NCBI GenBank assembly: GCA_964467705.1
Contig: CAYXUZ010000061.1
Span: 1-31,173 of the forward strand
Direction of reading: 5' to 3'
Length of the DNA stretch: 31,173 nt
Source: CAADGU01 sp964467705
Lineage (GTDB): Bacteria > Chloroflexota > Anaerolineae > Promineifilales > Promineifilaceae
The notes below the pieces were generated by a model, which was not told where the DNA came from, did not search any database, and saw only the letters and a list, made by a program, of their open reading frames with translations. Positions 1-7,739 of this stretch are shown here, in pieces; positions within the stretch are counted from its first letter, which is position 1; the number at the start of each line of letters is the position of its first letter. The translations under genes and the position numbers were made by a program.

Positions 1-746
1 GGCGTGCGCTGTCTAAAGTCAGTTATATGGTGGAAGCCGGGCAGGGGGCTTCCGTCGTTGTGGGTGAAATTGGCACGGGCAAGACGACGCTGGCTTCCTG
101 GTTCCACAGCCGCTATGACCGACGCCCAGATTTTGCGGCCGCCAAAATTGACGAATCACCCAAGAAAAGTGGTCTGCTGCTTTTGCGCCGTATTGCCGCC
201 GAATTTGGCCTGCGCACCCGCCGCGCCACAGAAGACCAACTCAACGAGTTTCGCGCTTTTCTGGTGGAACAGAGCGAAAAGGGCATTTTGCCGCTCATTA
301 TTATTGACGAAGCGCATGAGTTGAGCGTGGAGCAATTTGTGGAACTGCGGCGTCTGCTCAATTTCCGCGACCCACGCGGTGGCAAGGCGTTTCAACTGAT
401 TTTGCTCGGCCGGCCGGAACTGGACATCAATTTGCGTGAAGCCCCCGATTTTAATGACCGTGTAGCTACCCGTTCCTCACTGGACCCGTTGACGCCTGAT
501 GATACCCGGTCGTTGATCGAGTATCGGCTGCTGGCGGCGGGGCGAGATTCCAAGCAACGGCCGTTATTCACTGACGACGCGATCTTGCCCATCTGGCGAG
601 AGACGCGGGGCTATCCACGTAGCATCTGCCTGCTCTGTTTGCATCTGTGCCTGGAGTTGTTGGCACAGGGTGGCACACAAATTGATGTCCCCTTTGTCGA
701 ATCGTTTCTAGAACATCACCAGCAATACCGCCGGGCAGCAGGGTAG
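1..746 (+). CDS. TniB/ExeA-like AAA ATPase, 5' end outside window
   Basis: P-loop ATPase of the AAA_22 group that includes TniB, MuB-like transposition ATPases and ExeA/GspA. Visible are a Walker A loop (GEIGTGKTT), a Walker B strand (LIIIDEAHEL), a sensor-1 region (LILLGRPEL) and a downstream NDRVATR segment that may hold the arginine finger. The frame is open to the left edge; the codons before the ATG at 27 read ALSKVSY, which matches the usual lead-in to the P-loop, so the true start lies outside the window. Known family role: ATP-dependent target choice or assembly partner of a DDE transposase, or secretion-linked ATPase. The next gene on the same strand encodes a probable small DNA-binding protein, which favours a mobile-element origin, but no transposase or terminal repeat is visible. 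Confidence 0.8.
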   Translation, partial: RALSKVSYMVEAGQGASVVVGEIGTGKTTLASWFHSRYDRRPDFAAAKIDESPKKSGLLLLRRIAAEFGLRTRRATEDQLNEFRAFLVEQSEKGILPLIIIDEAHELSVEQFVELRRLLNFRDPRGGKAFQLILLGRPELDINLREAPDFNDRVATRSSLDPLTPDDTRSLIEYRLLAAGRDSKQRPLFTDDAILPIWRETRGYPRSICLLCLHLCLELLAQGGTQIDVPFVESFLEHHQQYRRAAG

Positions 747-790
747 TAAACTAGAGCGGCACGGTTTCAACCATGCCATAACAACTAACC

Positions 791-1351
791 ATGAGCCGGG
801 ATCAAGAGAAGGACAATTTGCAGGCCAGCACCCTGGCGGCGTTGTTAAAAGACAAACAGCCCAAACGGGGACGGCCGTCACACGCCGTCAGTCGCCAAAA
901 TGTGTACATCGCCCTCACCCCCGCCCAAAAACAGACGCTCAATCAGATAGCTGCCAACTTGCCTCAAACAATCAGCCGTGCTGATGTACCCGATCTAGTC
1001 ATTACCGCCCTGACGTCGCGGTTGGAAGGGCTGCATCGTGCGGTAGCTGATCGCACCCGTACCATCCCCGAAGGCGTCACCGATTTAGTGTCGCTCTACT
1101 TGTTATGGGATTTGCCACTGCCAGGCAAAGATGACGATGCCACCTGGACATCTGTTCGTGTCTCGCCGCAGCAAGTCCTGGATTTGGGTCGAGCGCATGG
1201 CACGCTGAACGCAGCCTTTGGCGCGACGCGCAGCCAGACATTTGTATTGGGTATGGCCTTGTTAACGCAGTCATTGGAAGATCATCCCCCTGATCCAACG
1301 CTAATGACGCTAGAATCAATACGCCAACACATTATCCACACTTATTTGTGA
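791..1351 (+). CDS. hypothetical protein, probable tandem ribbon-helix-helix DNA-binding protein
   Basis: 186 residues; I do not recognise a named family. A basic KRGRPS patch (residues about 25-30) resembles an AT-hook. The sequence then contains two segments with the same layout: a short beta-like stretch (VYIALTPAQ near 38; SVRVSPQQ near 119), a helix, a turn with Ser-Arg-Ala or Thr-Arg-Ser, and a second helix (DLVITALTSRLE; FVLGMALLTQSLE). This is the pattern of ribbon-helix-helix domains, and two copies in one chain would form a pseudo-dimer. It lies 44 bases after the AAA ATPase on the same strand, so co-transcription is likely; it could be a transposon accessory or partition-like protein. 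The fold assignment is inferred from pattern only. No clear Shine-Dalgarno precedes the ATG. Confidence 0.6.
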   Translation: MSRDQEKDNLQASTLAALLKDKQPKRGRPSHAVSRQNVYIALTPAQKQTLNQIAANLPQTISRADVPDLVITALTSRLEGLHRAVADRTRTIPEGVTDLVSLYLLWDLPLPGKDDDATWTSVRVSPQQVLDLGRAHGTLNAAFGATRSQTFVLGMALLTQSLEDHPPDPTLMTLESIRQHIIHTYL

Positions 1352-1449
1352 GTAGCTCATAAAAAATTGCTTGGTCAAACGCGAATTTTCTGCGTATAGC
1401 CAAATTTCCTCACTGGAAAAGATGTCCGCCTCTTAAAAAACTAGATCAA

Positions 1450-1505
1450 TTGTTCAGTTTCAATGTTCAATTTTCGAGATTGCTTCAACCCTTGAACCTT
1501 GAAGT
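1450..1505. repeat. octamer-phased intergenic array (degenerate)
   Basis: Seven consecutive 8-base words built around TTCAA, then its inverse TTGAA: TTGTTCAG, TTTCAATG, TTCAATTT, TCGAGATT, GCTTCAAC, CCTTGAAC, CTTGAAGT. It fills most of the spacer before threonine synthase. One of a series of similar arrays in this window. The rest of the 1352-1520 spacer is A/T-rich with nothing I can name. Confidence 0.5.
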
Positions 1506-1520
1506 AATCTATAACTATCC

Positions 1521-2858
1521 ATGATTTATAATGCCAGATTCCGCTGCTTCCGGGGCTGCCCGGGTGAATACTCTGTCTTTGAGGTGATGTATACCTGTCC
1601 ACAATGTGGCGGCTTGTTGGAAGTACACCATGATGTGGAAGCACTGAAACGGCGCAGCCCGGCGGCCTGGATGAAGATTTGGGATGAGCGGGCCGGTTCC
1701 ACGCAGTGGCCGTATGGTTCCGGGGTTTGGGGCATGAAAGAGTGGGTGATGCCCAACCTGCGCGACGAAAATATCGTCAGCATGTTTGAGGGTAACTCCA
1801 ATCTATTCTGGGCGGAGCGGCTGGGGCGGCAAATTGGCATACCCGATCTGTGGGTGAAGTTGTGTGGCAATAGCCATACCGGCAGCTTCAAAGATTTGGG
1901 CATGACGGTGTTGGTGAGTGTGGTCAAACAGATGATTGCCGATGGCAGCCCGGTGCGGGCAGTGGCCTGCGCCAGCACAGGGGACACCAGCGCGGCGCTG
2001 GCGGCTTATGCGGCCGCTGCCGGTATTCCGGCGGTCGTTTTCCTGCCCCAAAATAAGGTTAGCCGCGCTCAATTAATCCAACCCATTGCCAATGGGGCGC
2101 ATGTGCTGGCGTTGGATACCGATTTTGATGGTTGTATGCGCATTGTGCGGGAGATGACGCAAGATAACTCCCTCTACTTAGCCAACTCGATGAACAGTTT
2201 GCGCATTGAGGGGCAAAAGACGGTGGGGATTGAGATTGTGCGCCAGTTTGATTGGGAAGCGCCAGATTGGATTGTGATCCCCGTAGGGAATTTGGGCAAT
2301 ATCAGTGCCCTGTACAAGGGGTTGAAGATGCTGATGGAGTTGGGCATCACGACCAAGATGCCCCGCCTGGCGGCAGCGCAGGCGGCGAAGGCCAACCCCT
2401 TTTACCAGAGTTACCTGAATGGTTTCAAAGAAAAGGTGAGCCTGCCGGCGCAAAACACACTGGCCTCGGCTATTCAAATTGGCGATCCGGTGAGTTATGA
2501 GAAGGCGGTGCAGGCGATTCAGATGACGGATGGGGTGGTGGAGCAGGCGACGGAGCATGAGTTGGCGAATGCGGCCGCTTTAGCTGACCGTACCGGGATG
2601 TATGCGTGTCCGCACACGGCCGTAGCCTTGGCCGTTCTCTTCAAACTGGTAAACCAGGGCATCATCAAGTCGCAGGAGCGTGTTATTGTCATCAGCACAG
2701 CGCATGGTCTCAAATTCACCAGCTTTAAGCTGCATTACCACGAAGATTCCCTGGACGAGGTAGAAGCCCAACACGCCAATCCACCCATCTTGCTGCCGCC
2801 GGATATTGACCTGGTTCGTCAGGCGCTGGCGCAGCGTTTACAGACGGTCAAAGGGTAA
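1521..2858 (+). CDS. thrC: threonine synthase
   Basis: Fold-type II PLP enzyme converting O-phospho-L-homoserine to L-threonine in the cytoplasm. The N-terminus (residues 9-29) carries four cysteines (C9, C13, C26, C29) as the rubredoxin-like zinc ribbon of the archaeal/Chloroflexota-type threonine synthases, ending CPQCGGLLEV. The PLP lysine is K124 in SHTGSFKDLGMT; STGDTSAALAAYAAA and the glycine loop GNLGNISALYKG are the substrate and phosphate-binding segments. 445 residues is normal full length. No strong Shine-Dalgarno is seen before the ATG, but this start gives the complete zinc-ribbon region. The LCP gene follows after about 40 bases. A second, divergent threonine-synthase-like sequence lies at the right edge of the window, there fused to a receiver domain. 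Confidence 0.93.
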   Translation: MIYNARFRCFRGCPGEYSVFEVMYTCPQCGGLLEVHHDVEALKRRSPAAWMKIWDERAGSTQWPYGSGVWGMKEWVMPNLRDENIVSMFEGNSNLFWAERLGRQIGIPDLWVKLCGNSHTGSFKDLGMTVLVSVVKQMIADGSPVRAVACASTGDTSAALAAYAAAAGIPAVVFLPQNKVSRAQLIQPIANGAHVLALDTDFDGCMRIVREMTQDNSLYLANSMNSLRIEGQKTVGIEIVRQFDWEAPDWIVIPVGNLGNISALYKGLKMLMELGITTKMPRLAAAQAAKANPFYQSYLNGFKEKVSLPAQNTLASAIQIGDPVSYEKAVQAIQMTDGVVEQATEHELANAAALADRTGMYACPHTAVALAVLFKLVNQGIIKSQERVIVISTAHGLKFTSFKLHYHEDSLDEVEAQHANPPILLPPDIDLVRQALAQRLQTVKG

Positions 2859-2897
2859 CCGCTTTAAATTGACTCTTGCCAGGTAGTGGGGATTTTT

Positions 2898-4082
2898 ATG
2901 TCTAGGTTACGTCAGCGTTCTTTTGTTGTCAGGTTGGGGCTGGGACTCTTGTTGTTGGCTTTTTGTTCCCTCAGCACTTACTGGGCTAATAAGTTGTACC
3001 GTCAGCCGCTCAATCCGGTGTCGGCGGTGGTGATTGTTGAAGAAGAACCGGAATTTGTACCGGCGCGTCCAGAGTATGAGGAGGTGGAGTTTGTTACAGC
3101 GCCGCCGCCTTCTGCGACTCCTGCCAGTTCTGTTACCAGTGACGGGCGGGTGGGCGAGCCAACGGATACAGCGCCAGAAATCACCCCCTCTGTTAAGAAT
3201 GGTGGCACGGTGACGGACACGGCCGTTGTTCACCCCGAACGTATTACCATCTTAGTGATGGGCAGTGATAGCCGGGTGGGCGCGCTTATTTCCCGCACTG
3301 ATACGATGATGTTGCTATCGGTGAATACCCGCCTTCGTACTGTTTCGATTTTGTCTATTCCCCGTGACCTCTATGTGGAAATACCGGGTTATGGCTGGGA
3401 CAAACTGAACACGGCGCTTATCCACGCCACCAATGTCAATGATAATGACCCCGTCGTGGGCATGGCGGTGGCTATGCAAACCATTGAGCAGGCCATTGGT
3501 GTACCCATTGATCACTACATGCTGGTCAATTTGCGAGCAGTGGAAGAGACAATTGATTCTTTAGGCGGTGTTGATGTTTATGTGCCGTATACTATTAGTG
3601 ATCCAAACTATATCAATCGAGAGACTGGTGAAGCTCTGTTCATTCCTGAAGGGCTGAACCATTTTGACGGGGATACGGCGCTTCGTTATGCACGTACGCG
3701 TTACCAGGATAGTGACTTTGCCAGAGCTAATCGGCAGCAACAATTGTTGCTGGCAATACGTTACAAGGTACTCAGTTTGGGTCTGGCAGAGATGATTGAT
3801 CAGGCGCCATTGTTGTACCAGCATGTTAAAAGCGGGGTCTTTACGGATATGAGCCTGGAAGATATGGTAAGCTTGGCCCAAGTGGCGGATGAAATTCCAG
3901 AGGAGAATATATACACGGCCGTGCTCAACAAAGATTACGTCGTCAGCGGCCTTTCCCCGGAAGGCTCCTACATTCTGTACCTTATACCGGAAAAGGTCAT
4001 CCCCCTTATTCAAGAAATGTTCTACGATCAGGACAGCCCTCAACCTACTCCTCGGGCCGATAGTCAAAGAATTAACCCCTAA
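2898..4082 (+). CDS. LytR-CpsA-Psr (LCP) family envelope protein
   Basis: Membrane-anchored LCP protein, a family that transfers polyprenyl-linked glycopolymers to the cell wall or envelope. One N-terminal membrane segment (about residues 11-30) is followed by a Pro/Thr/Glu-rich extracytoplasmic linker to about residue 110. The LCP domain then shows ITILVMGSDSR, the SRTDTMMLLSVN strand, SIPRDLYVEIPGYG with the catalytic Arg region, the DHYMLVNLRAVEETIDSLGGVDV block, and the ALRYARTR...DFARANRQQ motif. I prefer the ATG at 2898 because GGGGA sits five bases upstream; a GTG at 2886 in the same frame would add four residues. It probably shares a transcript with thrC. The acceptor polymer in this organism is unknown. 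Confidence 0.9.
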   Translation: MSRLRQRSFVVRLGLGLLLLAFCSLSTYWANKLYRQPLNPVSAVVIVEEEPEFVPARPEYEEVEFVTAPPPSATPASSVTSDGRVGEPTDTAPEITPSVKNGGTVTDTAVVHPERITILVMGSDSRVGALISRTDTMMLLSVNTRLRTVSILSIPRDLYVEIPGYGWDKLNTALIHATNVNDNDPVVGMAVAMQTIEQAIGVPIDHYMLVNLRAVEETIDSLGGVDVYVPYTISDPNYINRETGEALFIPEGLNHFDGDTALRYARTRYQDSDFARANRQQQLLLAIRYKVLSLGLAEMIDQAPLLYQHVKSGVFTDMSLEDMVSLAQVADEIPEENIYTAVLNKDYVVSGLSPEGSYILYLIPEKVIPLIQEMFYDQDSPQPTPRADSQRINP

Positions 4083-4096
4083 GGCCAGAGAAACAA

Positions 4097-4128
4097 ATGG
4101 CTGCGACCGTTTTGTCGGTCGCAGCCAT
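4097..4128 (-). terminator. 12-bp perfect hairpin between convergent genes
   Basis: Stem ATGGCTGCGACC / GGTCGCAGCCAT with an 8-base loop. On the minus strand it is followed by a T-rich run (TTTGTTTCT), so it suits best as terminator for the fasciclin gene. On the plus strand, behind the LCP gene, no T-tract follows. Confidence 0.6.
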
Positions 4129-4176
4129 CAAACAAGGGAGGAGAAAAGAAAATGAAGTTTACAGTCGCGCCAGCGG

Positions 4177-5658
4177 TTATTCGCCTGGGGGTAACAAAAC
4201 GGCGTTAATCACATGGATGAGGCCATTGGAAGCGACGATGTCCGTAGTAATGACTTCCACGGTATCATTGAGCAGGACACGGCCGTCGCTCACCGTAACG
4301 GTCACATCTTCACCCAATAAAGTGGTAGCCGCGTCCAGCGTCACCACCGTTTCGGCCGGTACAGCCCCATCTACCACGTGATAGAGCAGAATGTCGGTTA
4401 AAGCGCCACTGGGGTCAGCCAGTAACGTTTCAATCGTGCCTTCGGGCAGGGCCGCAAAAGCGTCATCGGTGGGAGCGAAGACGGTAAATGCGCCTTCGCC
4501 AGCAAAAGTCTCGGCCAGACCGGCTGCTTCCAAAGCAGCCAACAAGGTATTGAACGTGCCCGCTTCGGCGGCGATTTCAGCAATGGTACCTGGCTCAGCC
4601 ATCATGGCGGCCTCTTCCGCCATGGCTGCGGCAATGGTGGGCGGGATGAGAACCCCGTCAATAACGTGGATAACCCCATTCGACGCCTCAATATCGGTGG
4701 TAATGACGGCAACGGAGTCGTTCAGGTAGACCGTGCTGCCGTCTACGGAGATAGCGATTTCCTCGCCTTGCAGTGTGGGGGCAGCGGATAGATTCACGAC
4801 ATCAGCGGCATACACCGCGCCATCAACCACATGGTAGGTCAGAATTTGCATCAGCGCACCCTGGGGATCGGCTAACAAGGTTTCTACGGTGCCTTCCGGC
4901 AGGGCGGCAAATGCCTCATCGGTGGGGGCAAAGACAGTGAAGCTACCTTCCCCGGCCAACGTGTCCACCAGTCCGGCTGCTTCCAGAGCTGCTACCAGCG
5001 TGGTGAAGTTGCCATTTTCTACCGCAATTTCGGTGATGGATGGTTTTTCTTCGGCGGCCATGCTGGGGGGTAGCAGCACGGCATCAATGACGTGGATAAT
5101 GCCATTGTCGGCCATAATGTCGGTGATGATGACAGTAGCGGATTCATTCAGACGCACATTGCCATCCTGGACAGCAATGGCTACGGCTTCACCATTTATC
5201 GTGGTGGCCGAGTCCAGACCAACGACTGCCTCAGCCGGTACGGCGCCGGAGACGACATGATAGAGCAGGACATCGGTTAAGGCACCTTGGGGGTCGGCCA
5301 GCAATGTCTCAACTGTGCCCTCGGGCAGGGCGGCAAAGGCGTCATCGGTGGGGGCAAAGACGGTGAAGGGACCATCACCGGCAAGCGTTTCGGCCAGGCC
5401 AGCGGCAGTCACGGCCGTAACCAGTGTCGTAAAACGGCCGTCGGCCACGGCAATATCCACGATGCTGTTCCCGGCCATTTCTTCTACTTCGGGTTCTTCG
5501 GTTTCTGGTTCTTCGGTTGGCATGACAACGGCCGTAGCCGTAGACTGCACGGGCGTGGTGGCTGTTGGTGCTTCGGTTTCGGTTGCGGTTGTGCTTCCGC
5601 AGGCCGCCAGGAATAGGGTAAATACGAGCAAAAGGGTAAAAAAGGTTATGCGTTTCAT
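4177..5658 (-). CDS. triple fasciclin (FAS1) domain lipoprotein
   Basis: Secreted, lipid-anchored adhesion-type protein of 493 residues. The start at 5658 is chosen because it begins directly with a lipoprotein signal peptide (MKRITFF... lipobox LAAC, Cys20) and GAGGAG lies about ten bases upstream; an upstream in-frame start at 5748 would bury that signal. A Thr/Pro/Glu-rich linker (about 21-62) leads to three tandem FAS1 domains (about 64-195, 205-340, 355-493). Each has the H1 motif FTVFAPTD(D/E)AFAALPEGT, the YHVV segment and the closing GxIHVIDxVLLPP strand. The three copies are close enough at DNA level to look like recent internal duplications. FAS1 domains mediate cell-cell or matrix adhesion; the ligand cannot be inferred. 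Confidence 0.92.
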   Translation of the reverse strand: MKRITFFTLLLVFTLFLAACGSTTATETEAPTATTPVQSTATAVVMPTEEPETEEPEVEEMAGNSIVDIAVADGRFTTLVTAVTAAGLAETLAGDGPFTVFAPTDDAFAALPEGTVETLLADPQGALTDVLLYHVVSGAVPAEAVVGLDSATTINGEAVAIAVQDGNVRLNESATVIITDIMADNGIIHVIDAVLLPPSMAAEEKPSITEIAVENGNFTTLVAALEAAGLVDTLAGEGSFTVFAPTDEAFAALPEGTVETLLADPQGALMQILTYHVVDGAVYAADVVNLSAAPTLQGEEIAISVDGSTVYLNDSVAVITTDIEASNGVIHVIDGVLIPPTIAAAMAEEAAMMAEPGTIAEIAAEAGTFNTLLAALEAAGLAETFAGEGAFTVFAPTDDAFAALPEGTIETLLADPSGALTDILLYHVVDGAVPAETVVTLDAATTLLGEDVTVTVSDGRVLLNDTVEVITTDIVASNGLIHVINAVLLPPGE

Positions 5659-5823
5659 CTGTTTGTAACTCCTCATATAGTCAATTGTGTAAAAGTGAGA
5701 ATCAAACATTCCCATGCATAACCTTACAACAAGCACAATCGCCGTCAATATATTGTATAAATTGGCTCATATATGTCTAATTTTTGTATACTTATTTGAC
5801 CGATGCTTCTGTGTTTTTGCACA

Positions 5824-7308
5824 TCAGTGTGACGTTTTTAACGGCTGGGGGGGCAGCCGTTGCCAGGCTGTCGCCAGGCGGCGAATCCCTTCATCTATCG
5901 CTTCTGGCGTTTGGGTGGCAAAGTTGAGGCGCAGGTAAGGTTGCCCTTCGGCGTAATCGGGGAAGAAGCGGGCGCCAGGCGCAAAATCCACTCCTTCGGC
6001 TCGTGCCAAAGGCAGTAATTGAAGCGATGACACAGTTTCCGGCAGACGTAGCCATATGAATAGACCACCCTGGGGCGGGTATACCTGGATGTCGGCGGGC
6101 AGATAGTGGGTAATGGCCCCCAGTATCGCCTCACGCCGCTGGCGGTACAGGCGGCAGGAGCGGCGCAAATGGGCTTGATAACGCCCCACCGTCACATAGC
6201 GGTCCAGCGCCCGCTGCAAGAGAGCAGAAGTAGCCAGGTCATGGACGCGCTTGCGCCTGACCAGTTGCGCGAATACCGGCCCCTCGGCCACCAGGAAACC
6301 GACGCGCAAACCGGGCATCAGCATTTTAGAAAAAGTGCCGGTGTAGATAACCTGTCCATTGTGGGCCAGAGCTTTGATGGCGGGTAGGCTACGGCCGTCG
6401 TACCGCAAATCCCCCGCAAAATCATCCTCCAACACCGGCACGTTGTACCGGTCGGCCAGCGCCACCAACTGGTGACGGCGCGCCCCACTCAAACACACCC
6501 CGGAGGGATTTTGAAAATTGGGAATGGTGTAAATTAGCCGGGGGTGGTACTTTTGCAGCAAAACCTCCGCCATTTCCACCTGCATCCCGTGTTCGTCAAT
6601 GGGAATGCCCACAATTTTCAGGTTCAGCGAGCGGAACAGTTCCAGTGCAAAATTGTAAGTCGGTTTTTCCACCAGAATCACGTCACCCGGCTGCAAGAGC
6701 ACCTGGCAGACCAGCGCCAACGCCTGCTGTGAGCCAGAGGTGATGAGCACATTGGCCGGGTTAGCCTGGATGCCCTGGCTGGCTAAGACGTGCGCCACCG
6801 TTTCCCGCAGCGGTGAATAACCGCCGCCCATGTCGCCGTAGGCCAGCGCCGCCACTCCCTCTTCCTGGATAACTTGCCGCACGGCTTTGAGAAAATCATC
6901 AAGGGGGAACTGACGTGGGTCGCCCACACCGGTGAAGCTAATGGGATTGGAGTGCAACGGCCGTGCCCCCATCCCCATCTCCGGATCATCATCATCGTCG
7001 GCCTGGAATTCTTGCTGCCACAGAGGCCAGGTCACGGCCGTGTCGTCTGGTTGTGTTTTAGGCCATGTCAATGGCGGGGCCACATACGTACCGCTGCCTT
7101 CCCGCGTGTAAATTAGTCCGTTGCTTTCCAGTTCGGCATACGCATTGTTAACGGTAATGCGACTGACTCCCAACTCCTGGGCCAGTTCGCGGCTGGCGGG
7201 CAGGCGCATCTCCGCCGCCAGACTGCCATTGAGAATGCTCTGGCGCAGATAATTTTCAATCTGCCGGTACAGCGGAACGTCGCTTGTGGTGTCTATCGGA
7301 ATCCGCAT
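5824..7308 (-). CDS. MocR/PdxR-type regulator (GntR HTH fused to aminotransferase-like domain)
   Basis: 494-residue transcription factor. Residues 10-78 are a GntR winged helix (PLYRQIENYLRQSIL; LPASRELAQELGVSRITVNNAYAEL; GSGTYV). After a linker containing DDDDD comes an aminotransferase class I/II fold (about 120-490) with SGSQQAL, IPNFQNPSG, EDDFAGDLRYDG and the PLP lysine K328 in GTFSKML, so PLP binding is probably retained. An AGGAGG site lies five bases before the ATG. It is divergent from a small orphan gene and an aldo/keto reductase; MocR proteins typically control the adjacent divergent unit and themselves. The shared 150-base spacer contains several ATTGG boxes. PLP-synthesis genes are not adjacent, so the effector and targets are unknown. 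Confidence 0.93.
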   Translation of the reverse strand: MRIPIDTTSDVPLYRQIENYLRQSILNGSLAAEMRLPASRELAQELGVSRITVNNAYAELESNGLIYTREGSGTYVAPPLTWPKTQPDDTAVTWPLWQQEFQADDDDDPEMGMGARPLHSNPISFTGVGDPRQFPLDDFLKAVRQVIQEEGVAALAYGDMGGGYSPLRETVAHVLASQGIQANPANVLITSGSQQALALVCQVLLQPGDVILVEKPTYNFALELFRSLNLKIVGIPIDEHGMQVEMAEVLLQKYHPRLIYTIPNFQNPSGVCLSGARRHQLVALADRYNVPVLEDDFAGDLRYDGRSLPAIKALAHNGQVIYTGTFSKMLMPGLRVGFLVAEGPVFAQLVRRKRVHDLATSALLQRALDRYVTVGRYQAHLRRSCRLYRQRREAILGAITHYLPADIQVYPPQGGLFIWLRLPETVSSLQLLPLARAEGVDFAPGARFFPDYAEGQPYLRLNFATQTPEAIDEGIRRLATAWQRLPPQPLKTSH

Positions 7309-7324
7309 CTTGCCTCCTGTAACA

Positions 7325-7418
7325 CGATTTGTTAAATCGCACCCAAAATTGGACTTATAAAGATTGGCCTATACTGGCGCTATTTTATATATCCAATTCC
7401 CCGTAAAATGATACCAAT
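7325..7418. promoter_or_regulatory. divergent control region with ATTGG boxes and a perfect dyad
   Basis: Between the MocR gene and the small + strand gene. CGATTT-GTT-AAATCG (7325-7339) is a perfect dyad close to the MocR start. Two direct ATTGGNCT boxes start at 7348 and 7363 (15 bases apart), and two inverted copies (CCAAT) end at 7397 and 7418. Direct repeats plus an inverted copy is the known layout of MocR/PdxR operators; the assignment here is inferred. TATTTTATATAT at about 7381-7392 could supply a -10. Confidence 0.45.
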
Positions 7419-7459
7419 TGCGCGGAAAGTCTACAAGAACAAAACAGACGGAGGTTATC

Positions 7460-7663
7460 ATGTTTGAAAGCAATCCTTATGCAATAGTTGGCGTAGCGAT
7501 GATCGGTGAACTGCATCGTCGGTTATTGGAAAAGGCGAAAATAGACGAACAGGTAGAATTGCAACCACGTCTGACGTGGCGTCACAAGCTCATTCGTCTG
7601 GTGGTAAACTTGCGGCCACAACCCGAACCATACCCCGATGACTGTGAGATAGGCTGTGTATAA
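7460..7663 (+). CDS. small hypothetical protein (67 residues)
   Basis: I do not recognise a family. The ATG at 7460 is supported by GGAGG five bases upstream; an ATG at 7418 in the same frame lacks such a site. The protein starts with a hydrophobic/amphipathic segment (NPYAIVGVAMIGELHRRLLEKAKI), has a basic centre (TWRHKLIRLVV) and a Pro/Asp-rich tail with two cysteines (DDCEIGCV). No clear transmembrane helix. It is the first gene divergent from MocR and precedes the aldo/keto reductase, so it is the most likely MocR target. Coding status rests on the ribosome site and the intact frame. Confidence 0.6.
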   Translation: MFESNPYAIVGVAMIGELHRRLLEKAKIDEQVELQPRLTWRHKLIRLVVNLRPQPEPYPDDCEIGCV

Positions 7664-7668
7664 AAAGA

Positions 7669-7721
7669 ATCCACAGATTCCGCAGATTATCAAATCTGTG
7701 CCATCTGTGTAATCTGTGGAT
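7669..7721. repeat. nonamer-phased inverted array
   Basis: CCACAGATT and CCGCAGATT, a 5-base turn, then ATCTGTGCC, ATCTGTGTA, ATCTGTGGA: two 9-base words followed by three inverted ones. The ends form a perfect 11-bp inverted repeat (ATCCACAGATT / AATCTGTGGAT). It separates the small gene from the aldo/keto reductase and could form a hairpin in the transcript. Confidence 0.75.
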
Positions 7722-7739
7722 CGTCAAGGAGAATTTGCG

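Noticed and set aside
1352..1450. Right end of a Tn7/Tn5053-like transposon after the AAA ATPase gene
   Set aside because: I looked for TGT...ACA ends and internal repeats; GTCCGCCTCTTAA at about 1421 has no partner in the window.
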